From a virus: a stretch of DNA of 60,985 nt. Positions 7,229 through 14,003 of the stretch are shown one piece after another; within the stretch, counting starts at the first letter, position 1; each line of letters starts with the position of its first letter. Location: the IMG/VR virus record IMGVR_UViG_3300049043_000348, positions 1-60,985 of that record. One strand, 5' to 3'. The position numbers and the translations under genes are program-made. A model generated the notes under the pieces. It saw nothing but the letters and a program-made list of their open reading frames with translations. It was not told where the DNA came from and made no database searches.

Positions 7229-7532
7229 AGTCCGGCTTCCATTTATCGTCCATACCCAAGTTGTCAATTAACAAATGACAACCCTCTATATTTATTTGGA
7301 AGTATTTTTCTTTGTCGTGTCCAAAGTATTCGCAAGAGTCCTCTATTCGGCAGATGAGTGGTCTTGACTCGTATATCTTGCACTTGTTATCTTCTCCTAA
7401 GTTTTCACAAACTCCTTCTTTATGGGTGTAGGGGAAGTAATAGGGGTGTGTCGGATTGTCCCTGACAATAATATTATCAGCGTGGTGTATTACCCTACAA
7501 CAAGCACCGCAACCAGTACAAGGGAATGTCAT
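7206..7532 (-). CDS. YkgJ-family Cys-cluster protein
   Basis: This 108-residue protein begins MTFPCTGCGACCRV, with the CxxCxxCC cluster of the YkgJ/UPF0153 family, and carries further Cys at CKIYESRPLICR and CEYF. The family is thought to bind zinc or an iron-sulphur cluster; the reaction is unknown. It is the 3'-most gene of the long - strand operon and overlaps its upstream neighbour by four bases. Confidence 0.75.
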   Translation of the reverse strand: MTFPCTGCGACCRVIHHADNIIVRDNPTHPYYFPYTHKEGVCENLGEDNKCKIYESRPLICRIEDSCEYFGHDKEKYFQINIEGCHLLIDNLGMDDKWKPDFIGGVPF

Positions 7533-7984
7533 TTTTTTAATTCGTTTATTGGTCTTAACTCGCTATGCGGAACAAAGTAGCAGACGGGTAAGGTCTTTGT
7601 ATGTTTCCACTTCTCTTGCTTTGCGTCCTCTGCCCTTATCCAACCTTTTATTTCATAAGTGGGACAACTTCCCGTAACAGAAATAATAATACCCTTATCG
7701 TCTGGTCTGACCTTCAGGTCTTCCCTCGGCGACCACCTAATCTCAAAGTTAGTATTTACAATATCCTCAACGTGGAAGGTATTTACCCCAAACCCCCAGT
7801 ATACCCCAAGATATTTACATACCGCAAGTTCGGCGTGTGCGCTCTCAATATGCCTACCCCACAATTCTCCTACGTTTTTTTCCGGAAACCTTGCCTGTCT
7901 GCCCTTAAATAAAGCCTCTGCGTTACGTCTTGATCCAATGTAAGTGGCTACGAGAACCTCGTTAGCGTTTAATTCTACTATCAT
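7529..7984 (-). CDS. Hypothetical protein, possible PD-(D/E)XK-like nuclease
   Basis: MIVELNANEVLVATYIGSRR is the likely start (an in-frame codon lies eight residues upstream). The middle has the order E-x-A-H-A-E-L-A-V-C-K-Y-L, then FEIRW, then LKVRPDD, ending in YEIKGWI. This layout is shared by a set of phage proteins and would fit a restriction-endonuclease fold, with the acidic residues as metal ligands. That assignment is an inference from pattern only. Confidence 0.5.
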   Translation of the reverse strand: MIVELNANEVLVATYIGSRRNAEALFKGRQARFPEKNVGELWGRHIESAHAELAVCKYLGVYWGFGVNTFHVEDIVNTNFEIRWSPREDLKVRPDDKGIIISVTGSCPTYEIKGWIRAEDAKQEKWKHTKTLPVCYFVPHSELRPINELKK

Positions 7985-8079
7985 TTTGTTTGTGTGTTTA
8001 TGCCTCAACCAAAGGAGTCGCTTGGCGTCATAACAAAATTACAAAAGGCACATACACAGGAAAAAAATTTTTTTGTACA

Positions 8080-8337
8080 TCACTTCGCGCTATCGGTCAA
8101 GTGGTATCCTATCTTCCAGAGTATCTCTGATGTTTCTTTTGAGTACCGAAGGACTGCCTCTTCGGATAGGTCTGGTTGTTGGATATGGGCTATTTCGTGA
8201 AGGATTGTTTCGAGTAACTCAACACCTGTAAGCCTACTATCAATAATTATTTTTCTCTTATCGACATAGGCTAACCCATCAGCTTTGTACTGACCAAGTT
8301 TACTAAACTCAACTGTTATCGGTTTCTTTTTCTTCAT
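8080..8337 (-). CDS. Small HExxH metallopeptidase-like protein
   Basis: The 85-residue protein has LLETILHEIAHIQ at about residues 40-52, the HExxH zinc signature of SprT/WLM-type and related metallopeptidases. The domain is too short for most active peptidases, and the third ligand is not obvious. It could be a minimal protease or a zinc-binding remnant. Confidence 0.6.
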   Translation of the reverse strand: MKKKKPITVEFSKLGQYKADGLAYVDKRKIIIDSRLTGVELLETILHEIAHIQQPDLSEEAVLRYSKETSEILWKIGYHLTDSAK

Positions 8338-8544
8338 CGTAACAATTAGTTTCGTATATCTCTTTTATTCCGGTGTGTATTATTTTTAATGACATCTGAC
8401 GGATTTCCCTGATTAGTTGCTTCTCATCTTCCCCCAACATAACAAAATCAAAATCTTCTAATGCAGACAAGGCACTAAAACAAGCTGTTATGTCTTCGTG
8501 GGGGAAAGGTTGATAGGGATATTATCGTCAAGAAGGTCTTCCAT
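8309..8544 (-). CDS. Hypothetical protein, frameshifted
   Basis: MEDLLDDNIPINLSP overlaps the stop of the metallophosphoesterase gene (TAATG). It shifts at the C-run (8500-8504 on +) into HEDITACFSALSALEDFDFV and ends at 8309 with an acidic tail. One more C repairs the frame and gives about 78 residues. A second motif copy lies at 8428. Confidence 0.45.
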
Positions 8545-10292
8545 TAGTGTAATTTACCATTTATTATCGTAAAATTCTTGACTGTAAAGTCACCATTTTT
8601 TTCAACAGTTATATGTGCAAACCCGTGTAATGAATTGGAAATCAAGGGACTGTAGTTTGGTCGCAATTCACACAAACAAGAAGTCGACCAAGCTCCAACA
8701 ACTTCGCCATCCAAGTTTACTTCGGGATGAAAACTTGCACGATGTAAGTGACCTACTATTATGTTTTGCTTTGCCTTCATATAAGCACCTCTGGCCGGAG
8801 ACACAGGGGCAAATATGCCTTTGAAAATGTGGTGGCCGTGGGTAATAGATAACTTTCCCGCCTTCACCAGTACTTTATCATCAATTAGGTGTACTCTTTC
8901 CTCATTCAGTTTTAATCGTTCCTCTAAATGGAAATAAGGATCATCCCAAATCTCTTGCACTTTCTGAAGTAAGAATTTTTCCCAACGGACGCAGTTACCA
9001 CTAAAGGCAGACTTACCTTCATAGCGGGTTACAATGGTTCCGTTTGGCATTTCAAGACAATAAACAAAGCCGTCATAGTCTTGCGCCTTAATTGATTTAG
9101 TGTGATTAACGGAAAATGTTTTACGGAATTTAGCCTTGTATTGAATTTTCCCGTTTGCAAAACCGGACTTATTTATAAAAGCTCCATAAGAAATAAAGTA
9201 CAAATCATTTAAAATACACATCTGATGAATAACATCTATATCATTCTTAGAAGTAGTATCCCAAAATACTCCATTATCTTTTAAGCTCCCGTCTGTCATC
9301 ATTATCTGCTCATAAACTATTTCAGCTTGTCTCTTTGAAAGTTTGGCAAAGAATTGTGGGAACTCTTTTTTACAACCTAATAAATTGTAAACCTCTTGAG
9401 CTGGATTTCCGTAAAAACGGATATAGTAAGGCTGAAGTTTATTGATGCCAGACTTTTTGCAAATCTTAAACGAGTATTTATACCCTATTTTATCTAATAT
9501 CTCTTTCAGGTTTTCAATCTTCCTTTCCTTTGAAATCTTGAATTGCACCCGCATCTTGTTTGCCCCATACTTCTTATCAAGGACAAAGCAGCCGTCACAG
9601 ACCACGTTAACAAGTAGCTTCAGCATTTCATCTGATATGTCGTAGTCTGGGTTATTAACATTTCCCGTTACAGGAATATGTTTTAAGTCTGCTATGCTCA
9701 AGTCTTGTGCCTTTACCTTATGACTTCCCACGACAACATCGTGTTCATTTGTTACCACTTGTCTGGAAAAGCCAGTCTCAATATCATAAACCAAGCCTTG
9801 ATACTCTCTTTTTAGGAATGATAGTGGACGGGAAAATCTCACGTTCATAGCCTCGTCAAATTCAGCCACCTTATCGTCTGCCGTAAGTTCCCTGAAGTCA
9901 ATAAAACCTCTTTCCGTTAGCACCTCAGTACCTTCCACGTAGCAATGATTACCTTTTATCCAGTATATTTCCGCGTCTGGGAAAATCTGGCGCAACACTC
10001 GTAGGAACTGCTTAGTAGCGTCAAACTCCTGCTTAACACTTCTCTTATGCGGATCTCTCTCAAATCTGCTAACTTGATGATTATCAATGAGGTCGCCATT
10101 AATTATGATAGTATTAACCTTATGTTCTACTCCATACTCAAGGGCAATAGTTAAAGCATCTATATCGTGATAGGGTATGTGTAAGTCTGATATTAGGAGT
10201 ATGTTGTTGCACGTTAGGGGAAGTTGTAGTGGTTCCCGTTTCTCCTGATAGCTCTCAGGCAGATTGTAAGGGTTTTTAGGACGCTCTGGCAT
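8544..10292 (-). CDS. Calcineurin-like metallophosphoesterase interrupted by an intein
   Basis: The host protein is a phosphoesterase: ILLISDLHIPYHD (D-x-H), INGDLIDNHQVSRF (G-D), then IKGNH at residues 112-116, GHHIF and VGHLHRAS for metal binding. The GNH motif is cut at Cys117 by a 317-residue intein, and the protein resumes at CVRWEKFLLQKV. The exteins total about 265 residues. Substrates may be nucleic-acid ends or cyclic nucleotides. An N-terminal piece (10319-10483) is separated only by a one-base shift. The product is active only if splicing restores GNH-C. Confidence 0.85.
   Translation of the reverse strand: MPERPKNPYNLPESYQEKREPLQLPLTCNNILLISDLHIPYHDIDALTIALEYGVEHKVNTIIINGDLIDNHQVSRFERDPHKRSVKQEFDATKQFLRVLRQIFPDAEIYWIKGNHCYVEGTEVLTERGFIDFRELTADDKVAEFDEAMNVRFSRPLSFLKREYQGLVYDIETGFSRQVVTNEHDVVVGSHKVKAQDLSIADLKHIPVTGNVNNPDYDISDEMLKLLVNVVCDGCFVLDKKYGANKMRVQFKISKERKIENLKEILDKIGYKYSFKICKKSGINKLQPYYIRFYGNPAQEVYNLLGCKKEFPQFFAKLSKRQAEIVYEQIMMTDGSLKDNGVFWDTTSKNDIDVIHQMCILNDLYFISYGAFINKSGFANGKIQYKAKFRKTFSVNHTKSIKAQDYDGFVYCLEMPNGTIVTRYEGKSAFSGNCVRWEKFLLQKVQEIWDDPYFHLEERLKLNEERVHLIDDKVLVKAGKLSITHGHHIFKGIFAPVSPARGAYMKAKQNIIVGHLHRASFHPEVNLDGEVVGAWSTSCLCELRPNYSPLISNSLHGFAHITVEKNGDFTVKNFTIINGKLH
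8994..9944 (-). mobile_element. Intein with LAGLIDADG homing endonuclease
   Basis: Residues 117-433 of the phosphoesterase frame form the intein. It starts with Cys117 (CYVEGTEVLTERG, block A). Block B has TNEHDVVV with the Thr/His pair at 181-184. Two LAGLIDADG-type helices follow, LLVNVVCDGCF (226-236) and IVYEQIMMTDGS (325-336). Block F (DGFVYCLEMPNG) comes next, and the C-terminus ends SGN433 before a Cys+1. The usual penultimate His is Gly, as in some other phage inteins. The insertion point is a catalytic metal-binding motif, the type of conserved site inteins favour. Confidence 0.9.
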
Positions 10293-10318
10293 AGGATGAC
10301 TAACTTTATAGTCGTTTA

Positions 10319-10483
10319 TTATATTTTCTTGCCTTCTATGGCCCTTATAGCGTCTCTGCAGTCCTCTACGTTCCTAAATGACAAGCTCTCCTTTGCGTAC
10401 ATAATCCGGGCCAGTTTCAGGGAGGGCATTTCCATTCCGTACTCGTTCCTGTACCTTCGGGCTATGTCTGTTTTTGTCGTCAC
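10319..10483 (-). CDS. N-terminal segment of the metallophosphoesterase gene
   Basis: From a GTG overlapping the endolysin stop, the frame reads TTKTDIARRYRNEYGMEMPS and ends IEGKKI at a TAA. Adding one A to the AAAA run near 10325 lets it continue NIINDYKVSHP straight into the phosphoesterase start. This small helical domain before the phosphoesterase is probably part of one gene; as sequenced it is separate. Confidence 0.5.
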   Translation of the reverse strand: MTTKTDIARRYRNEYGMEMPSLKLARIMYAKESLSFRNVEDCRDAIRAIEGKKI

Positions 10484-10998
10484 AGATTGACGTACTTTAT
10501 TCCGTTGTCAATGAAGGTGTCTCCCTTATTCCACTTTTCTAATAACTGCTTTGTTGTGTAACCTAGTGTTTTTTGGATGTGGGGAAGTCCTTGAACTTCC
10601 AGTCTGCTCCCGACTCCCAGCCGTTCTCTTTAAAGATTGAGATGACCTCAAACCAGTCCGGCTTTCCGTCCTTGTCCATATCCTTTGTAACGTCCCACGT
10701 AGCCGTGCGCGACTCCATAATACAAAAGTCAAGGGCGAGCGCGTATTGGTGATAGCTCTGACCGCCTCTTGCCTTTGTAACGATTCCAAGTCTTCTGCCT
10801 TCCGCGTCTACGAGCTTTGTTCTGCCTATCTTGTAAAGCTCCTCTTGCTCTTCAAAGGTGCGTAGGGTATGCGTGAACCGGCAATAAACCCCACCCGTTA
10901 GTGCAGGGGCAATCTTCTCTACATAAATCTTCATCACTTCTTCCCTGACCTTCGGATGCAAGTAATTTTATCCTTGATATCGTGAGCTTATCAATCAT
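10480..10998 (-). CDS. M15-type endolysin (L-alanyl-D-glutamate peptidase family)
   Basis: The longest unbroken stretch is 10563-10961. It has HPKVREEV, THTLRTFEEQEELY and the zinc-site segment GGQSYHQYALALDF (H-x6-D type), as in VanY/T5-type peptidases that cut cell-wall peptides. Two one-base shifts are needed. One is near 10967, giving a start MIDKLTISRIKLL at an ATGA overlap. The other is at the motif copy near 10581, giving DFPHIQKTLGYTTKQL, which supplies the last zinc-binding His. It is next to the holin genes. As sequenced, the C-terminal His is lost. Confidence 0.75.
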
Positions 10999-11480
10999 AT
11001 CGGGAACTTGCTAATAATTCTTGCTACGGGTTTGCGAACAATATATCCGGCTAATGCACAAGCGACAAGCAGTAGCCAAAAGAATCTTTCTTTCCAGTAC
11101 TTACGCTCTGCGTTAGCAACCTCTAATTTCTGGTTTGCTTCGGCATATCTTCCCTGACACTCTACATAAAGTCTTCTTTGTTCTTCTATCTTTTGAGTAG
11201 GTTCTTTAACTACTTCTTTAATCTTATATACGGTTTTGTATATTGTCTTTGTGGGGGAAGTTATGGTAATGATAGTAGTATCATTTTTGTAAATCGTATC
11301 AATCTCAGTTGGGTTTATCTGCCAGATAGTATCGTACTTTATCTCTTCTTTAATAATCGTTGTATCCTTGCTAGGAAAGTTTGTACCACAGAACTGCGAA
11401 GCCTCTACAGGATGCTTTGCAAGTGTAACCATCGCACGTTGTACGCTATTACAAGCGAACAAAAAAAGACGCAAACCCAT
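10995..11480 (-). CDS. Membrane-anchored protein, possible spanin
   Basis: The protein has a Cys near the N-terminus (FACNSVQRA) and a periplasmic-looking middle with a coiled coil (about residues 95-130: EEQRRLYVECQGRYAEAN). A transmembrane helix near the C-terminus (FFWLLLVACALAGYIV) is followed by a basic tail. Its place between endolysin and holin suggests a lysis accessory or spanin, though the helix position is unusual. The start could also be a later Met (MVTLAKHPVEAS). Confidence 0.5.
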   Translation of the reverse strand: MGLRLFLFACNSVQRAMVTLAKHPVEASQFCGTNFPSKDTTIIKEEIKYDTIWQINPTEIDTIYKNDTTIITITSPTKTIYKTVYKIKEVVKEPTQKIEEQRRLYVECQGRYAEANQKLEVANAERKYWKERFFWLLLVACALAGYIVRKPVARIISKFPI

Positions 11481-11527
11481 AGGAGTCTGCGCCTAACTAA
11501 TAACCCATACGCCATAAACAAAATTTA

Positions 11528-11773
11528 TTACTCTACTACAGGTGGTTCTTTTGTAGCCATTTCACCTTGAGAGTTAGTAACTAGATTTTTTAATAAGTAT
11601 GCGAGGGAAGCAACGAGACCAGCAAGTGCGCCTGTCTTTACTTGCGCAAGTGTAGGAAGTTGTCCTGCGTCAAGAATCTGAATAATTGAAGTTAATCCAG
11701 TAGTCAAAAACGCAACAACCAATCCATTCACAAGATCGCGTACATTCAATTTTAAAAAGGGTGAATTATTCAT
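11528..11773 (-). CDS. Holin-like membrane protein
   Basis: This 81-residue protein has two hydrophobic helices (LVNGLVVAFLTTGLTSII and GALAGLVASLAYLL) joined by a short loop and ending in a polar tail, which is a class II holin layout. It lies within the lysis cassette. Holins form inner-membrane lesions that release the endolysin. Confidence 0.65.
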   Translation of the reverse strand: MNNSPFLKLNVRDLVNGLVVAFLTTGLTSIIQILDAGQLPTLAQVKTGALAGLVASLAYLLKNLVTNSQGEMATKEPPVVE

Positions 11774-11778
11774 AACAT

Positions 11779-11988
11779 TTATTTTTTAGATAACTCAAGA
11801 TAGAGTTCGTGAATTTGCTCGGCAATATTATCTAACTTCTTAAACAAGACATCATCCTTTTTTTCGTTCTGCTCTATGCGGAGTTCAAGTTCCCTCATCT
11901 TTACGGTTACCTGAACATAGATTTTAAAAAGAGCTATAACAAAAGCTACTGTTTGGGTGATGAGGAATAAGATAACTCCGTCTGTCAT
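11779..11988 (-). CDS. Membrane protein with coiled coil, lysis cassette
   Basis: MTDGVILFLITQTVAFVIAL gives one N-terminal helix. It is followed by a charged coiled coil (MRELELRIEQNEKKDD to the end). This layout fits an inner-membrane spanin subunit or a holin regulator. It is five bases upstream of the holin-like gene. Confidence 0.55.
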   Translation of the reverse strand: MTDGVILFLITQTVAFVIALFKIYVQVTVKMRELELRIEQNEKKDDVLFKKLDNIAEQIHELYLELSKK

Positions 11989-11994
11989 TTTCTG

Positions 11995-12246
11995 TTATTT
12001 TTTAGAGGTTGAGTCTATTGTTAAATTAGCTTGAATATCCTTTTGAAGACTATCAACACTCTGCAAAATGAACAAAACTTGGTTATGAGGAAGGGAGCTT
12101 TGATTTACTACTTGCTTCACGGCCTGTAAGTTTTGCCAATGATAGTTGATTTGGTCTTCTTTAAATTTTACCACAATAAACTTCTCCGCTACAAAGGATA
12201 GTAAGGTTACCGCTACAACTGCTAAGATTAATAGGTTTTTTTTCAT
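11995..12246 (-). CDS. Signal-anchored small protein, lysis cassette
   Basis: MKKNLLILAVVAVTLLSFVA is a signal anchor. The rest is polar and helical (QINYHWQNLQAVKQVV). It is probably exported. A TATATTTG sequence (12278-12285 on +, read on -) lies about 30 bases upstream and matches the Bacteroidota -7 element, though no -33 TTTG is at the right distance. Confidence 0.5.
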   Translation of the reverse strand: MKKNLLILAVVAVTLLSFVAEKFIVVKFKEDQINYHWQNLQAVKQVVNQSSLPHNQVLFILQSVDSLQKDIQANLTIDSTSKK

Positions 12247-12306
12247 AAATAAGTTTTTTGTTTTTTTGTTTGTATTACAAATATAATTAATTTTTTTAAA
12301 ATGTAA

Positions 12307-12334
12307 GGGGAAGTCCTGACTGCTAAGACTTCCC
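12307..12334. terminator. Inverted pair of dispersed-motif copies forming a hairpin
   Basis: GGGGAAGTC on + and GACTTCCC at 12327-12334 form an 8-bp perfect stem around an 11-base loop. On the - strand it follows the stop of the 12342 gene and leads into TTACATTTTAAAA. It resembles the way inverted uptake-sequence pairs act as terminators in other bacteria. Confidence 0.5.
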
Positions 12335-12341
12335 GAAACAC

Positions 12342-12702
12342 CTATAAATTAGAACTCGGAGCAGTCTGCCACGGCAAGGGGGGCGTAATTACGGGAGGCG
12401 TAACTTGATTCTGTAGCTGAGTGGCTATATTAGCGTCTATTGCATAGCCGGACATCATAGCCCTTCATGTCAACCAACCCTCTACTTGGGCCTGTGTCAA
12501 ACTCATGGGTAAGCTGTAAAGTCCTGTAGGAGAAGGAGAGGGGCAGTTGTAGGTGCTATACACCTCTGCCGTAGTAAGTCTTTGCCGTCTACTACTTCGG
12601 CACCTCTGCGGCGCCAATGTACTACTGAAACCACGTTAACTAACGTCCCCTCCTGCGGATCACATCTAAGGATTCTATAATCCACGAGTAAGTAATTGCC
12701 AT
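12342..12702 (-). CDS. Small phage protein of the MAxTYxWxI type, frameshifted
   Basis: The start reads MAITYSWIIESLDV and continues after a shift as PQEGTLVNVVSVVHWRRRGAE, then YSLP and MSLTQAQVEGWLT, and ends in a Pro-rich tail (QVTPPVITPPLPWQTAP). At least two one-base shifts are needed. The pattern 'TYxW-I..L', a beta hairpin with HWR, then 'QVxGWL', matches a common small protein found near tail and lysis genes of phages. Its role is unknown. Confidence 0.45.
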
Positions 12703-12735
12703 TTTGTTTTGATTTTTATTGTTAATTATTGATTT

Positions 12736-13434
12736 TTATTGTGTTAGGGGAAGTTGTGGGCAATCTTTTAAATATACCCATTTAAAACCATAGGCTTGTT
12801 TGTAAACGCCTTTACAAACCTTTGAAACTAAAGACCTGCCATAAATCGTGTCTCTTTGTATTTGATGGCCAGAATCCCAAATTTTTATAAAATCCCCATC
12901 CATAGATAATCTGCACTATTTTTTTTGAAAGCTTTGCGGCTACTATATGAGCAGGCCCTTTTAATCCCTTCTGAATTTCTTATTCTATTAAATTCAGGAT
13001 TTTGATATACGCTTTTTAAATTATTGCTTACAGCATTTTTTTTGTTCTTCAGACTGAATCACGTTTTGCATAGCCTTTTTAATGCTTATAGACATCTTTC
13101 TTATCGTTTCTGGAGATCTTTTTATGACACATACCTTTCCGTCACCCCCGTCTGTCATATTTACTAAAATAGCCTGTGCCTAAATTAATATCTACCATAC
13201 AATTTTATAAATTCCTTTTCCTTTTGCACAAGCCTGCTAACCAAGTTAAGTTATCCATCAAATATTTCTACCTCATACGCTGTTTTAGAGGCAACCCGTT
13301 TCCAAAATTCACTTCTTTGCGAAGCTTTGGTTTGTTGCTCTTTAATACCTTTCATGCCCGTAGCCAACCCCGATATAAAAGGGTTCGTTTTTATCAAGCC
13401 TAATGTGTCGATACACATACACATTGATTCTCAT
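12736..13434 (-). pseudogene. GIY-YIG homing endonuclease, broken by several frameshifts
   Basis: From an ATGA overlap at 13434 the reading is MRINVYVYRHIRLDKNEPFY then IGVGYGHER, a GIY-YIG core. Pieces in other frames give FWKRVASKTAYEVEIF, EKEFIKLYGR, VNMTDGGDG, RSPETIRKMS, and a NUMOD1-type end (FIKIWDSGHQIQRDT, CKGVYKQAYGFKW). At least five indels separate the pieces. The C-terminus (CPQLPLTQ) is encoded by a dispersed-motif copy. Either the gene is decayed or the consensus is poor here. Confidence 0.65.
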
Positions 13435-13856
13435 TGCGCTAAGGGAAGTCTTGTCACGACTTCCCCGAGGCATACTACTTTCTTTTTTTGTTCCATTAAA
13501 ACTTTCATCATTGCTTTTAATTCAGCAACTTCAGCTTCTAACTCTTTGATTTTTTGTGTGTTAGGGGAAGTCTTAACACTTGGTTCCTCAAATTTAGCTT
13601 TGTATGCACTACTTGGCCCTGATGCTGATTCAGGAGCTGGTTCTGGAAGGTATCCTGTCATCAAGTAGTACACCGTTCCGTCAATTTCAACAGGTATGGC
13701 ATAGCCCGTAGATCCACCGATTGCAGTTCCGTAAGTCCCCAATTTCCAGCTTCCGGCGCTTCCCCAGAAGGTGCTGCGGTTTTTATTGAGCCTGCCAAAA
13801 GTTGAATTTCCATCTCCAGTAATGGCTAAATAATGCTTTGGATGTATCTCCAGCAT
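13431..13856 (-). CDS. Hypothetical virion-associated protein with C-terminal coiled coil
   Basis: This 141-residue protein has a Gly/Thr-rich beta N-terminus (GDGNSTFGRLNKNRSTFWGS, TGYAIPVEIDGTVYYLMTGY), a Pro/Ser linker and a coiled coil at about residues 101-130 (KIKELEAEVAELKAMMKVLM). The last residues, LGEVVTRLPLAQ, are encoded by an inverted pair of motif copies. It follows the tail fibre gene and may assist it. Confidence 0.5.
   Translation of the reverse strand: MLEIHPKHYLAITGDGNSTFGRLNKNRSTFWGSAGSWKLGTYGTAIGGSTGYAIPVEIDGTVYYLMTGYLPEPAPESASGPSSAYKAKFEEPSVKTSPNTQKIKELEAEVAELKAMMKVLMEQKKKVVCLGEVVTRLPLAQ
13443..13465. repeat. Inverted pair of dispersed-motif copies
   Basis: GGGAAGTC (13443-13450) and GACTTCCC (13458-13465) form a perfect 8-bp stem with a 7-base loop (TTGTCAC). 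The pair overlaps the 3' end of the 13431-13856 gene on the - strand. A terminator role is possible. Confidence 0.5.
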
Positions 13857-13872
13857 AGTTTCTTAAATCTTA

Positions 13873-13992
13873 TCAGTCATAATCACTTGAATTTGTACCA
13901 TGCCTAAAACTTACTATTATACCATTAACTACTTCCAGATAAGGCTCAGATGCACCAATGTCGCTTTTATGCCATATGCTGACTGTTGTATC
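13873..13992 (-). CDS. Small hypothetical protein, start unclear
   Basis: The frame reads TTVSIWHKSDIGASEPYLEV then VNGIIVSFRHGTNSSDYD and stops. The true start codon seems damaged by a one-base loss near 13990. It is coherent and polar, and lies between the tail fibre and the next gene. The function is unknown. Confidence 0.35.
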   Translation of the reverse strand, partial: DTTVSIWHKSDIGASEPYLEVVNGIIVSFRHGTNSSDYD

Positions 13993-14003
13993 TCACGTAG
14001 CAA

